IMG/VR virus record: IMGVR_UViG_3300025655_000389
Span: 1 to 20,070 of that record
DNA: 20,070 nt
Strand: one strand, 5' to 3'
Source of the DNA: a virus
Every line of letters starts with the position of its first letter. Positions within the stretch are counted from its first letter, which is position 1. Made by a program: the position numbers and the translations under genes. The notes under the pieces were generated by a model. That model made no database searches, was not told the origin of the DNA, and worked only from the letters and a program-made list of their open reading frames with translations. Below are positions 1 through 7,512 of the stretch, in pieces.

Positions 1-1023
1 ATTACCCAGTACCCTACCCCTTACGTATGGGACTACCTGCGTTCTCGCCTTCGTACGACCGATCAGGAGCTCATGGGTAACTTATCGATGAGATGTACGG
101 CGAACCCCGGTGGGGTAGGCGGCTGGTGGGTCAAGAAGATGTACATCGATGCGGCACCTCACAACACGACCTTTGGTGCGTCGGACATCGAAACAGGTAA
201 AACATTTGTATGGCCTCAAGGTCACCCTAAAGAGGGTCAACCTCTATTTTATCGACGGTTTATCCCCGCACGTCTGACTGACAACCCCTATCTTATGGCA
301 GACGGACAGTACGAGGCGATGCTACGCTCCCTGCCAGAGGTCGAGCGCAAGCGACTCCTCGAAGGGGACTGGGACGTTGCAGAAGGTGCAGCGTTCCCAG
401 AGTTCTCACGGGTACGGCACGTGGTAGATCCTATCGAGCTACCTACCAACTGGCCCCGCATCCGAGCAGCCGACTACGGCTACAGCTCTCCTTCGTGTGT
501 CCTTTGGGGCGCTATTGACTGGGACAACAATATCTGGGTGTACCGTGAGTTGTATGGTAAGGGAATGACAGGAGAGGAGCTTGCCCAAAAGATTATGGAG
601 GCAGAGGCAGATGATCCCGCCCCACATTACACTGTACTTGACTCTTCGTGCTGGAATAAAACGGGTCTTGGCCCCTCTATCGCGGAAACAATGATACGGT
701 GTGGCGTACGATGGACACCATCAGATCGCAATCGAGTAGCAGGCAAGATGGAGATACACCGCAGGTTGGCAGATGATCCACACTCCGGGCAGCCGCGCAT
801 GAAGATATTCAGTACCTGCCAGAACATTGTCAAACAGCTTGCAGGTATTCCGCTGTCAAAAACAAACAGCGAAGACGTAGACACCAAAGCAGAAGATCAC
901 GCATACGATGCGCTCCGCTACATGGTGATGACCCGCACATCGGGCTACGCATCAATACACAGTCAATTAAGAGGAATTAAGGACAGGGCGTATCAACCGA
1001 TGGACGCCACATTCGGATACTAG
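1..1023 (+). CDS. terL: Terminase large subunit, C-terminal part (5' end outside window)
   Basis: The reading frame is open from the first base, so the gene is truncated by the window edge; the ATG at 73 is internal. Terminase large subunit is the packaging motor, coupling ATP hydrolysis to DNA translocation through the portal and cutting the concatemer. What remains is the end of the ATPase domain (the RCTANPGG segment near 91-114, typical of the coupling motif) and the whole RNase H-like nuclease domain. Candidate metal-binding aspartates are in ADYGYSS (Asp codon 472-474), VLDSSCW (640-642) and EDHAYDALRY (907-909), the expected D...D...D order. The ATP-binding Walker motifs lie upstream of the window. 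The next gene starts 3 nt after the stop. Identity is strong from motif order; the exact packaging type cannot be read from this fragment. Confidence 0.93.
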   Translation: MTQYPTPYVWDYLRSRLRTTDQELMGNLSMRCTANPGGVGGWWVKKMYIDAAPHNTTFGASDIETGKTFVWPQGHPKEGQPLFYRRFIPARLTDNPYLMADGQYEAMLRSLPEVERKRLLEGDWDVAEGAAFPEFSRVRHVVDPIELPTNWPRIRAADYGYSSPSCVLWGAIDWDNNIWVYRELYGKGMTGEELAQKIMEAEADDPAPHYTVLDSSCWNKTGLGPSIAETMIRCGVRWTPSDRNRVAGKMEIHRRLADDPHSGQPRMKIFSTCQNIVKQLAGIPLSKTNSEDVDTKAEDHAYDALRYMVMTRTSGYASIHSQLRGIKDRAYQPMDATFGY

Positions 1024-1026
1024 GGC

Positions 1027-2760
1027 ATGGCAGAATTAGCAGACAAACTACGCGACAAGACGCTTACGGTAGGAGAGGCACTAGACCTCGCCACCAAAGA
1101 TGCTCCCCAATCGCGTATCAATAATATCAAATCTTTTGGCAATAAGCTAAAAAGGCTTGGTATCGAGTACTCTGCTCCGTTCTCATCTATCGGTGAAGCA
1201 GCCAACTTGGAGCTTTTAGCTCAAGAAAGAGGTGAACCGTTCAAGGCACTGACAACTGTACAAAACGCGGTTAACAAAGCTGCTGCTGCTCAGGATATCG
1301 AAAATCCGTTCCCCGACTATTCTGCGAAGGCACAATCTGCAGGATTGGTTGAGGGCAAACAAAAAAGAGGATCATTAGCATTTAAGGGTGTTCCTGAATC
1401 AAAGTTCAGTATGCCAACCATTATGAATGCAATCAAAAATATTGAGGACCCGGACACTCGCGCTGCAGTTGCTTTTAATGCCCTCATACCTCTTCGCGTA
1501 GGAGGAGAAAACGGCCTTACCTCATTAACATTTGATGATATTGACCTTGATAACGGAGTCATTCGTGCAGCAGGTTCAGGTAAAAAATACAGACCTGAAC
1601 TTGTTTTGCCTCCCGTTGCTCGTGCCATCCTTGAAGATCAGGCTAAACAGGCTAAAGAGCAGGGACGCTCCCGTATATTCAATACGACGCGAGAGAGAAT
1701 GACGCAAGCCGTAAACGCCCCCGGAGGTATGAAGGATGCGTTTTCTGAATTTGAACGTCGCATGGGTAGAAAACTTACTGGTATCAAAGACCTCCGTAAG
1801 ATTATCCCATCAATTCTCGCGTATGAACTAGGGTACAAAGACCTAGTAAGTAAAATTCTAGGTCATGAAAGCCCATCTGCCATTATGGGTGAAATGGCAA
1901 AGATGACATCCGATTATTACACCTCTCCCGTTTTTAAGATTGACGAGGTTGAACCAGAAACACGTGCTCTACGTGCTGTTGAAAATATTTTTGCTGACAC
2001 AGCTAATATGCAGGACTTGCGAGAGCTTCCCTTAGAGATGAATGTCTCTGCAACTAGAGTAACTGAAAGCAATCAAAGATTTCCTGTCGTACCACGAGGG
2101 CAAGATTTACTAGAAGGCTCTACACCGATTGCCTCAACCCCTGAAGATGAAGAGATTCTTCAGGCTAGGCGAGAAAAACAGAAAACAGAAATAGCGGCAC
2201 AAACAGCAGAAGCAGAACTTCGTACAGAGCAGGCCGCTACCGAAAAAGCTCGTACGATTGTAGAACGAAAAGGGCTAACCGAAGAGGCTGCTCGTATTAA
2301 AGCCGAAGAGCAAGAACTTCTTCGTAAAACTAAACAGGATTTAAGGGCCGAAAAACTTGCTGCAGAAGGTAAAGGCCCTCCCACGTCGTCTATGGTTGGC
2401 GACATGTTTTCTAAAATTGTGGATGTTTATAAAAACCTTCCGGGTCCTGTTAAAAAGATAGTACCTATCGCTGGTACCACTGCTTCACTTTATGCTGCTG
2501 GGCAAAAAGGCGCAGAAGCTATAGAACACTATGAACGCGGGGAGTACGGCATGGCTGCGGTGCGGGGAGCGCAGGCAGTTGAAGAGGTTGTTAGTCCTTT
2601 TCCAGTTACAACGAGCGATATTGAGGAGGCAGAACCTCTACCTGAAGATTTACGCAGCGGACCTTTAGGCGTTACAGCCCAACAGATAACACAACAAATT
2701 AACGCATTACCAAGACGTGCCTCGACTGAGGACCAAATGAATCAGTTATTGAACAAATAA
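1027..2760 (+). CDS. Tyrosine recombinase-like protein with long coiled-coil C-terminal extension
   Basis: The 577-residue protein has a tyrosine-recombinase catalytic domain at about residues 125-300. The first arginine box is PLRVGGENGLTSLTFDDIDL (Arg157), the beta-hairpin lysine is in GSGKK (Lys186/187), the second arginine box is KDLRK (Arg257), the LGH box gives His280, and DYY gives Tyr297 or Tyr298 as nucleophile. The usual His of the HxxR box is Lys254, and the gap from LGH to the tyrosine is longer than usual. Residues 1-125 may be a divergent arm/core-binding region. After the catalytic domain come about 275 more residues: an acidic linker, a charged Ala/Glu/Lys/Arg coiled coil (about 375-447), a short hydrophobic or amphipathic stretch (470-492) and a Gln-rich end. 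Such a tail is not part of ordinary integrases. It sits 3 nt after terminase in the late operon, with no visible attP. Whether it is active, integrative or a virion component is unknown. Confidence 0.75.
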   Translation: MAELADKLRDKTLTVGEALDLATKDAPQSRINNIKSFGNKLKRLGIEYSAPFSSIGEAANLELLAQERGEPFKALTTVQNAVNKAAAAQDIENPFPDYSAKAQSAGLVEGKQKRGSLAFKGVPESKFSMPTIMNAIKNIEDPDTRAAVAFNALIPLRVGGENGLTSLTFDDIDLDNGVIRAAGSGKKYRPELVLPPVARAILEDQAKQAKEQGRSRIFNTTRERMTQAVNAPGGMKDAFSEFERRMGRKLTGIKDLRKIIPSILAYELGYKDLVSKILGHESPSAIMGEMAKMTSDYYTSPVFKIDEVEPETRALRAVENIFADTANMQDLRELPLEMNVSATRVTESNQRFPVVPRGQDLLEGSTPIASTPEDEEILQARREKQKTEIAAQTAEAELRTEQAATEKARTIVERKGLTEEAARIKAEEQELLRKTKQDLRAEKLAAEGKGPPTSSMVGDMFSKIVDVYKNLPGPVKKIVPIAGTTASLYAAGQKGAEAIEHYERGEYGMAAVRGAQAVEEVVSPFPVTTSDIEEAEPLPEDLRSGPLGVTAQQITQQINALPRRASTEDQMNQLLNK

Positions 2761-2784
2761 CTGTTAATAGTGGCAGAAAAGGAG

Positions 2785-2813
2785 TAGACAAAATGCCAAT
2801 GAATAACTATAAT
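2785..2813 (+). promoter_or_regulatory. Candidate sigma70-type promoter overlapping a small gene start
   Basis: TAGACA (2785-2790) is followed after 17 bases by TATAAT (2808-2813), one mismatch from the full consensus. It overlaps the ribosome binding site and first codons of the 77-residue gene, so a transcript from here (start near 2820) would miss that start codon and first serve the portal gene at 3052. The region is A/T-rich and the match may be chance. Confidence 0.35.
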
Positions 2814-3026
2814 TATGGTGCAGGCTATATTATGGGCCAAGACAAACAATCAGTTGACGCCAAAACAGGCGAAAATCAACTGTACCGTCAAGGTCTCGAG
2901 TTCGATACTCGCGCCAAAACGGGCGTACTTACCGAAGACATGCCTAAAAAACAAAGCAAGCCTACCGATACTGGCATGCTCAAAATGGCTGATGATTACA
3001 GCCTGTACAATACGAGCGGCAAGTAA
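2793..3026 (+). CDS. Small hypothetical protein between recombinase-like gene and portal
   Basis: This encodes 77 residues starting MPMNNYNYGAG. The start is supported by AAGGAG about 7 nt upstream, in the 32-nt gap after the preceding gene. The protein is hydrophilic, with a Tyr/Asn/Gly-rich start and a Lys/Asp/Thr-rich remainder; it shows no signal peptide, membrane segment or motif I recognise. The position immediately before the portal gene, 25 nt from it, suggests co-expression with head genes. An overlapping frame starting at 2815 lacks its own ribosome binding site and is Ser/Lys-rich in the way of a shadow frame. Function unknown; a minor virion component is one possibility, which is inference from position only. 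Confidence 0.7.
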   Translation: MPMNNYNYGAGYIMGQDKQSVDAKTGENQLYRQGLEFDTRAKTGVLTEDMPKKQSKPTDTGMLKMADDYSLYNTSGK

Positions 3027-3051
3027 TACCTAATCCCAAAGGGGACTCTTA

Positions 3052-5187
3052 ATGGCATCTGATGGAATGTACAGCTCGGCTGATGATGATCAGCCCAGCG
3101 AGATCAAAAACGTCGAAGAAAAAGCCCCCGGACTTGCTGGATTGATTCAAGAACGGTTCCGTGCTGCGGAAACTGGTCGTTACAATCATGAACAGCGTTG
3201 GCTACAAGCCTATAAAAACTTCCGGGGTAACTTCAACGACGGCAGTACCCAGTACCGCGATTCTGAGCGGTCAAAGGTCTTTCTTAAGATCACTAAGACG
3301 AAAGTCTTGGCGGCGTACGGTCAGATCGTGGACATTCTGTTTGCCAATAAACGGTTCCCTCTGTCGGTTGAATCTACCCCAGTGCCCGAAGGCATTGCGG
3401 AGTTTGCTCATCTTAAGACACCACTAGACGACGCCCTGACCCTCACAGACCCTTTCGGGTACGAAGGCGACGGTCGAGAGCTTCCCCCCGGAGCTACACG
3501 TGCCGTAGAACAAGAGAAAGACTTCTTGGGCGGCTTAAAAGGCGAGTACGGGCAGCTACCCCTTGCAGAGGGGCGTTCTCGTATTGGAGAGCCACAAATC
3601 TCTCCTGCAGCCGAAGCAGCCCGTCGTATGGAAAAGATGATCCACGACCAGCTACTCGACACCAACGCAGTCAACGTACTTCGTTCTGCCGTGTTCGAGT
3701 CGGCCCTATTTGGTACGGGTATCGTCAAAGGTCCGATGAACTTCTCCAAGACCATCAGCAAGTGGGGTCGTGATGAAGAAGGCAACCGTGAGTACCAGCC
3801 GTATGAGAAGATGGTGCCACGTATCGAAGCAGTATCCGTGTGGGACTTCCACCCTGATCCTTCTGCTTTGAGCCTTGATGACGCAGAGTACGTGATTCAA
3901 CGTCACCGTATGAACCGTCAGCAGCTACGTTCGCTACAGACTCGTCCGTATTTCGATAAAGAGATAATCGCAGACGTTATTGCTAGTGGACCAAACTACA
4001 TCGACAAGTACTACGAAGACACCGTACGTAATGACGAGAACGATCCTGCGTATCAAGACAACCGCTTTGAGGTTCTTGAATATTGGGGCATTCTCGATGG
4101 GTACTTCGCCAAACAGATCGGGATGGATCTCCCTGCAGGGATGGATGACCTCGATCAGGTACAGATTAACGCATGGGTATGCGGACCTCGCGTATTGCGT
4201 TGTGTGCTCAATCCGTTTACTCCGGCACGTATTCCGTACCATGCCGTACCGTTTGAGTTGAACCCGTACAACATTTTTGGTGTAGGCGTAGCCGAGAACA
4301 TGGAAGACGCACAGATGCTCATGAATGGGCACATGCGTATGGCTATCGACAACTTGGCACTTGCAGGTAACTTGGTGTTTGATGTTGATGAGGCCGCTTT
4401 GGTTCCCGGACAAAACTTCGATATCTACCCCGGAAAGATCTTCCGTCGTCAGTCAGGCGTCACAGGTACCGCAATCAATGGTTTAAAGTTCCCGAATACA
4501 GCGGGTGAAAACATTCAGATGTACCAGATTGCGCGTCAGCTTGCAGACGAAGAAACGGGTATCCCGTCAATTATGCACGGTCAGACAGGTGTAACAGGCA
4601 CGGGGCGTACAGCTTCGGGTCTGTCTATGCTGCTCGGTTCTGCCAGCTTGTCGATGAAGACGGTTATCAAGAATATCGACGACTTTATGCTTAAGCCGCT
4701 GGGTGAGGCGTACTTCCAGTGGAACATGCAATTCAATGAGGAATCGCCTGACATCGAGGGAGACTTAGAGATTAAACCTCGTGGTGCTTCGGCTGTCATG
4801 CAAAAGGAGGTACGTACGCAGCGTCTTACGGCTCTGCTACAAACGGTAGTCAACCCAATGTTGGCACCCTTTATCAAGATACCTAACCTTATGCGTGAGC
4901 TGGCTATCTCTCAAGACATCGATCCTGATAGTCTTGTCAACAATATGGACGAAGCCGCTCTGTACGCAGAGATGCTGAAAGGACTACAGAATGTACAACA
5001 AGGAGCAGGCCCGCAAGGTGGCCCCGCTGGTCAACAACCCGCAGGTATGGGACCCGATGCAGGAGTACCTCAAGGATCTCCAGAGCTTGACGCTTCGGGG
5101 GTTGGTGATGGCACAATCGGAACAGGAAATGTTCCGTCTGCAGGGGAAAGCGGCTTTACTGGAAATGCTTCTCAGTTTGAAGAATAA
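3052..5187 (+). CDS. Portal (head-tail connector) protein
   Basis: The 711-residue protein is close in length to podovirus portals of the P22 type. It would form the dodecameric ring at one capsid vertex through which terminase packages DNA and to which the tail adaptor binds. Supporting features are the position after terminase, the N-terminal helical segment with RYNHEQRWLQAYKNFRG, the Asp/Pro-rich central part with VSVWDFHPDP and YVIQRHRMNR, and the TASGLSMLLGSA segment, which resembles portal stem or core sequences. The start has GGGGA 6 nt upstream. The last 60 or so residues are a Gly/Pro/Gln-rich low-complexity tail, and exactly that part is overlapped by another gene in a different frame. 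Family assignment rests on recognition of sequence style and gene order, without an alignment. Confidence 0.88.
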   Translation: MASDGMYSSADDDQPSEIKNVEEKAPGLAGLIQERFRAAETGRYNHEQRWLQAYKNFRGNFNDGSTQYRDSERSKVFLKITKTKVLAAYGQIVDILFANKRFPLSVESTPVPEGIAEFAHLKTPLDDALTLTDPFGYEGDGRELPPGATRAVEQEKDFLGGLKGEYGQLPLAEGRSRIGEPQISPAAEAARRMEKMIHDQLLDTNAVNVLRSAVFESALFGTGIVKGPMNFSKTISKWGRDEEGNREYQPYEKMVPRIEAVSVWDFHPDPSALSLDDAEYVIQRHRMNRQQLRSLQTRPYFDKEIIADVIASGPNYIDKYYEDTVRNDENDPAYQDNRFEVLEYWGILDGYFAKQIGMDLPAGMDDLDQVQINAWVCGPRVLRCVLNPFTPARIPYHAVPFELNPYNIFGVGVAENMEDAQMLMNGHMRMAIDNLALAGNLVFDVDEAALVPGQNFDIYPGKIFRRQSGVTGTAINGLKFPNTAGENIQMYQIARQLADEETGIPSIMHGQTGVTGTGRTASGLSMLLGSASLSMKTVIKNIDDFMLKPLGEAYFQWNMQFNEESPDIEGDLEIKPRGASAVMQKEVRTQRLTALLQTVVNPMLAPFIKIPNLMRELAISQDIDPDSLVNNMDEAALYAEMLKGLQNVQQGAGPQGGPAGQQPAGMGPDAGVPQGSPELDASGVGDGTIGTGNVPSAGESGFTGNASQFEE

Positions 5188-5218
5188 CTACACAGAAGTT
5201 ATGAAGAATGGCAATTGA
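4991..5218 (+). CDS. Small helical protein overprinted on the portal 3' end
   Basis: This 75-residue frame (start MYNKEQARKVAPLV) overlaps the last 197 nt of the portal gene in another frame and ends 31 nt beyond it. It reads like a real protein: VWDPMQEYLKDLQSLTLRGL, then EMFRLQGKAALLEMLLSLK, an amphipathic helical pattern with no low-complexity content. The portal frame over the same bases is a flexible Gly/Pro/Gln tail. A ribosome binding site AAAGGA lies at 4978-4983, 7 nt before the ATG. Its stop overlaps the start of the next gene (ATG at 5208). Small helical proteins at this position after the portal occur in related marine phages as I recall; their function is unknown to me. A packaging or head-assembly accessory role is inference. 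Confidence 0.75.
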   Translation: MYNKEQARKVAPLVNNPQVWDPMQEYLKDLQSLTLRGLVMAQSEQEMFRLQGKAALLEMLLSLKNNYTEVMKNGN

Positions 5219-6803
5219 TCCAGAAGAGACTAGGAAAACTTTCTTAGACATTGCACAAGATGTCGAAAGTCCGTTTGTTGAAAGTCCTTTTGTTTTGTCG
5301 CCAGTTGTAGGTGGCCCCTCTCTTTTAGATAACCAAGAAGAGTTAGCCCCTACGGATCTTAGCATTCCACTGTGGAAGCAAAGAATGTTACAGCGTCGTG
5401 ATGAGCGTCGTGAAAATAGAATGCTTGAAAATCTTAAGGGGCGATATCTAGGCTCCGAAAATAATCTACAGAACTTAAAAGGTCTTCTGGAAGATATTGG
5501 TAGCATTGCTAATAAGTACACCGACTTTAAACTAAGAAAGTACATGCGTGATACGTATGATTTAGTTGGTGATGAAGCTACAATTATAAAAGATCTTGCT
5601 TTAAGCGCAAACACAATTGATTGGGGATTCTTAGAACTCCCAGAGGGTCAAGTCTCATTTGCCAGTTTAGATGAGCTGGATGCACTTAAGATTGATCAAT
5701 TTGGCAAAGAGAATGTACAGGCGTACGAATCTACTTTGGCAGAACAGACACAACAAGTCGCATCTAATCTGCAGCCCTACGTTTATCAAACGTATGATAC
5801 CATATTTTTTAACGATAAAGCACAGGGGCAAGTCTTTATCTCAGATGCAACGCTTCCTGCTACGCCCAACCCAACAAATATATACTCCGCAGCAGCAGCT
5901 ACTGGTGTATCCTATATGGGCGTTGGAGATGTTATAAATAAGGGCGTTGTTAGTTTAGGTAACGCTATTAATGATAAAGCCGCCCAGATTGTTGCGGGCG
6001 GAGCTGTAAATGAGGCGTTTAATAATACCATATACGGTATAAGCGGGCAGGTACCACTCCCTCCGGGAGCCGATGCTGCAGAAGCTATGCTTGCTACAGA
6101 GAAGCTGAAGATGGACACTCAGTTTACTCAGCAAACGGCAAGCCTGACAGCTCAATTAGCAAGTACCGCAGGTGCCATATTATCAATTGACTCTTTCCTC
6201 GAAAATCCATCATTTGAAGGGGGATTATCTGTTGCGGCTGCTGGTACTACTGCTTATGCAGCATGGACAGGGTCTATGGCTGCAGCACAAGCAGCCGCCG
6301 TTCTTAATCCTATAGCTCTTGGTATTGGAGTTGTATCGTATATATCGGCTAAAAGGAAAGGTTCAACTTACGGACACGCTATCATAGGATATACAGACGG
6401 TGAATTCAAAATGACAAGCGAAAGTAGCAAGAATAAAGGTTTCCGTTACACTATTCCTGAAGCTAACAAAGCCTCTGTAGTGCTTAATGAGCTCGTTAAA
6501 ACCTACGGATTTAAAGTAGACCAAGATAAAGTTTCAGCTTTAGATATGCGCGTAGATTTTGATAAAACGCAGTACACCAAAAACGCAAACTCGGTTGTGG
6601 CGGATGCTATCAAGAGCGGTGCTATTTATGCTACTGAAGCAACACCAGAGGATATGAACTGGAAGCAACTTTTTACTGATGCTGTAAGTGCTGCCAACGC
6701 AGGATACACGAACATAAGTGGGTTCCTAGAAAATAGAAAAAAAATGTTGGAATACTATACAAGCATACCTGCAACAAATATTCGTGCAATGCTTAGTTTC
6801 TAG
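5208..6803 (+). CDS. Hypothetical protein with a hydrophobic segment, candidate internal virion protein
   Basis: The 531-residue protein starts inside the end of the preceding gene, which suggests translational coupling; no strong ribosome binding site is visible. The N-terminus has a tandem VESPF-VESPF repeat (residues 19-28), then a charged helical region. The middle (about 225-330) is Ala/Gly/Gln-rich. A long Ala/Gly hydrophobic stretch at about 338-382 (ending VLNPIALGIGVVSYIS) could insert in or cross a membrane. The last 140 residues form a separate domain (IGYTDGEF...LNELVKTYGFKVD...) that resembles part of the next gene product. I do not recognise a family. A membrane-active segment in a protein encoded among head genes would suit an ejected internal protein, but this is inference. 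Codons are visibly more A/T-rich than in the portal gene. Confidence 0.85.
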   Translation: MAIDPEETRKTFLDIAQDVESPFVESPFVLSPVVGGPSLLDNQEELAPTDLSIPLWKQRMLQRRDERRENRMLENLKGRYLGSENNLQNLKGLLEDIGSIANKYTDFKLRKYMRDTYDLVGDEATIIKDLALSANTIDWGFLELPEGQVSFASLDELDALKIDQFGKENVQAYESTLAEQTQQVASNLQPYVYQTYDTIFFNDKAQGQVFISDATLPATPNPTNIYSAAAATGVSYMGVGDVINKGVVSLGNAINDKAAQIVAGGAVNEAFNNTIYGISGQVPLPPGADAAEAMLATEKLKMDTQFTQQTASLTAQLASTAGAILSIDSFLENPSFEGGLSVAAAGTTAYAAWTGSMAAAQAAAVLNPIALGIGVVSYISAKRKGSTYGHAIIGYTDGEFKMTSESSKNKGFRYTIPEANKASVVLNELVKTYGFKVDQDKVSALDMRVDFDKTQYTKNANSVVADAIKSGAIYATEATPEDMNWKQLFTDAVSAANAGYTNISGFLENRKKMLEYYTSIPATNIRAMLSF

Positions 6804-6810
6804 GAAAGTT

Positions 6811-7512
6811 ATGCAATTATTTCTTAAACCAGAAGCAGAAACAGATTTTAGCCGTTCAGAGGTTTCTGTACAATACGATGCAGATGAGGGCGTATTCAAG
6901 GCGGGCTCTGCATCTGTTATTGGGGCAGAAGAAAACGCAAACTTTGCTCAGATACACGCAGAACAAGCTGCTAGTACTTTGAATTCATTAATCACGGAGT
7001 ACGGATTTAAACCTCACCCACAAGCGCTTAGTGTGATCTTAAGGGATAGCGGCACCATTACCAATAATCCCAACTATTTTAGTAACAATAAAAAAGGATC
7101 GTTAACTGCTCAACAGCTCATGTACACTATTATTAAGCAGGGCGGGCTACAAGTATCAGAAGAAACACGGGACGATATAACGGCTAATCAAGACGCCTTC
7201 GCTGAATTTATTATAAATACAGCAAATAAAATGCAAGATGACATTGCTCGTAAATCCTACTCTATGCCCACAATGATTCATGATCAGACATTCTACGGCA
7301 TAGATAGTGTTCGGGGGAACAACAACAACTACACCCCCTTTGCATACAGGCAAGCAGCACAAGAATTTGCACGTAATGCTTTTAAAATTAAAGAAGAGAC
7401 CGTAAACGGCAAACAAATTATGGTTGAAACAGGTTTTGAGGTTATGGGTGATAACACCCTAAGATACTACGAGCAACCTTTGGGTGAGAAACGTAATGAA
7501 TCAGTTCAATAA
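6811..7512 (+). CDS. Hypothetical protein sharing a domain with the preceding gene
   Basis: The product is 233 residues, start MQLFLKPEAETDF. A GTG at 6784 in the same frame would overlap the upstream gene; the ATG at 6811, preceded by AGGAAA at 6802-6807 just after the upstream stop, is preferred, though its spacing is short. Residues 22-140 resemble the C-terminal domain of the previous protein: a strand ending in G-x-FK, a helix with A-x-x-LN-x-L-x-x-x-YGFK, a strand with S-x-x-x-R, then IK-x-G and a later acidic-to-AN segment. The remainder contains an Asn run (GNNNNYTPF) and a basic stretch. There is no signal peptide, membrane segment or known motif. The pair probably arose by duplication and may act in one complex. 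Function unknown. Confidence 0.82.
   Translation: MQLFLKPEAETDFSRSEVSVQYDADEGVFKAGSASVIGAEENANFAQIHAEQAASTLNSLITEYGFKPHPQALSVILRDSGTITNNPNYFSNNKKGSLTAQQLMYTIIKQGGLQVSEETRDDITANQDAFAEFIINTANKMQDDIARKSYSMPTMIHDQTFYGIDSVRGNNNNYTPFAYRQAAQEFARNAFKIKEETVNGKQIMVETGFEVMGDNTLRYYEQPLGEKRNESVQ

Noticed and set aside
439-887. Minus-strand frames opposite the terminase gene
   Set aside because: They lie wholly opposite a gene with clear family motifs, have no ribosome binding site and read like antisense shadows. The same holds for other minus-strand frames in the window.
2700-2800. An attP site next to the recombinase-like gene
   Set aside because: No tRNA-like segment, inverted arm sites or direct repeats are visible; integration is not supported by this window.
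2815-3033. Alternative frame overlapping the 77-residue gene
   Set aside because: No ribosome binding site of its own, whereas the frame starting at 2793 has AAGGAG at good spacing.
3541-3575. A CAGCTACC-like segment in the portal gene resembling the twin hairpin element
   Set aside because: It has CCCT/AGGG pairing but lacks the CC strand of the internal loop and the outer CTG stem; it is probably chance in coding sequence.
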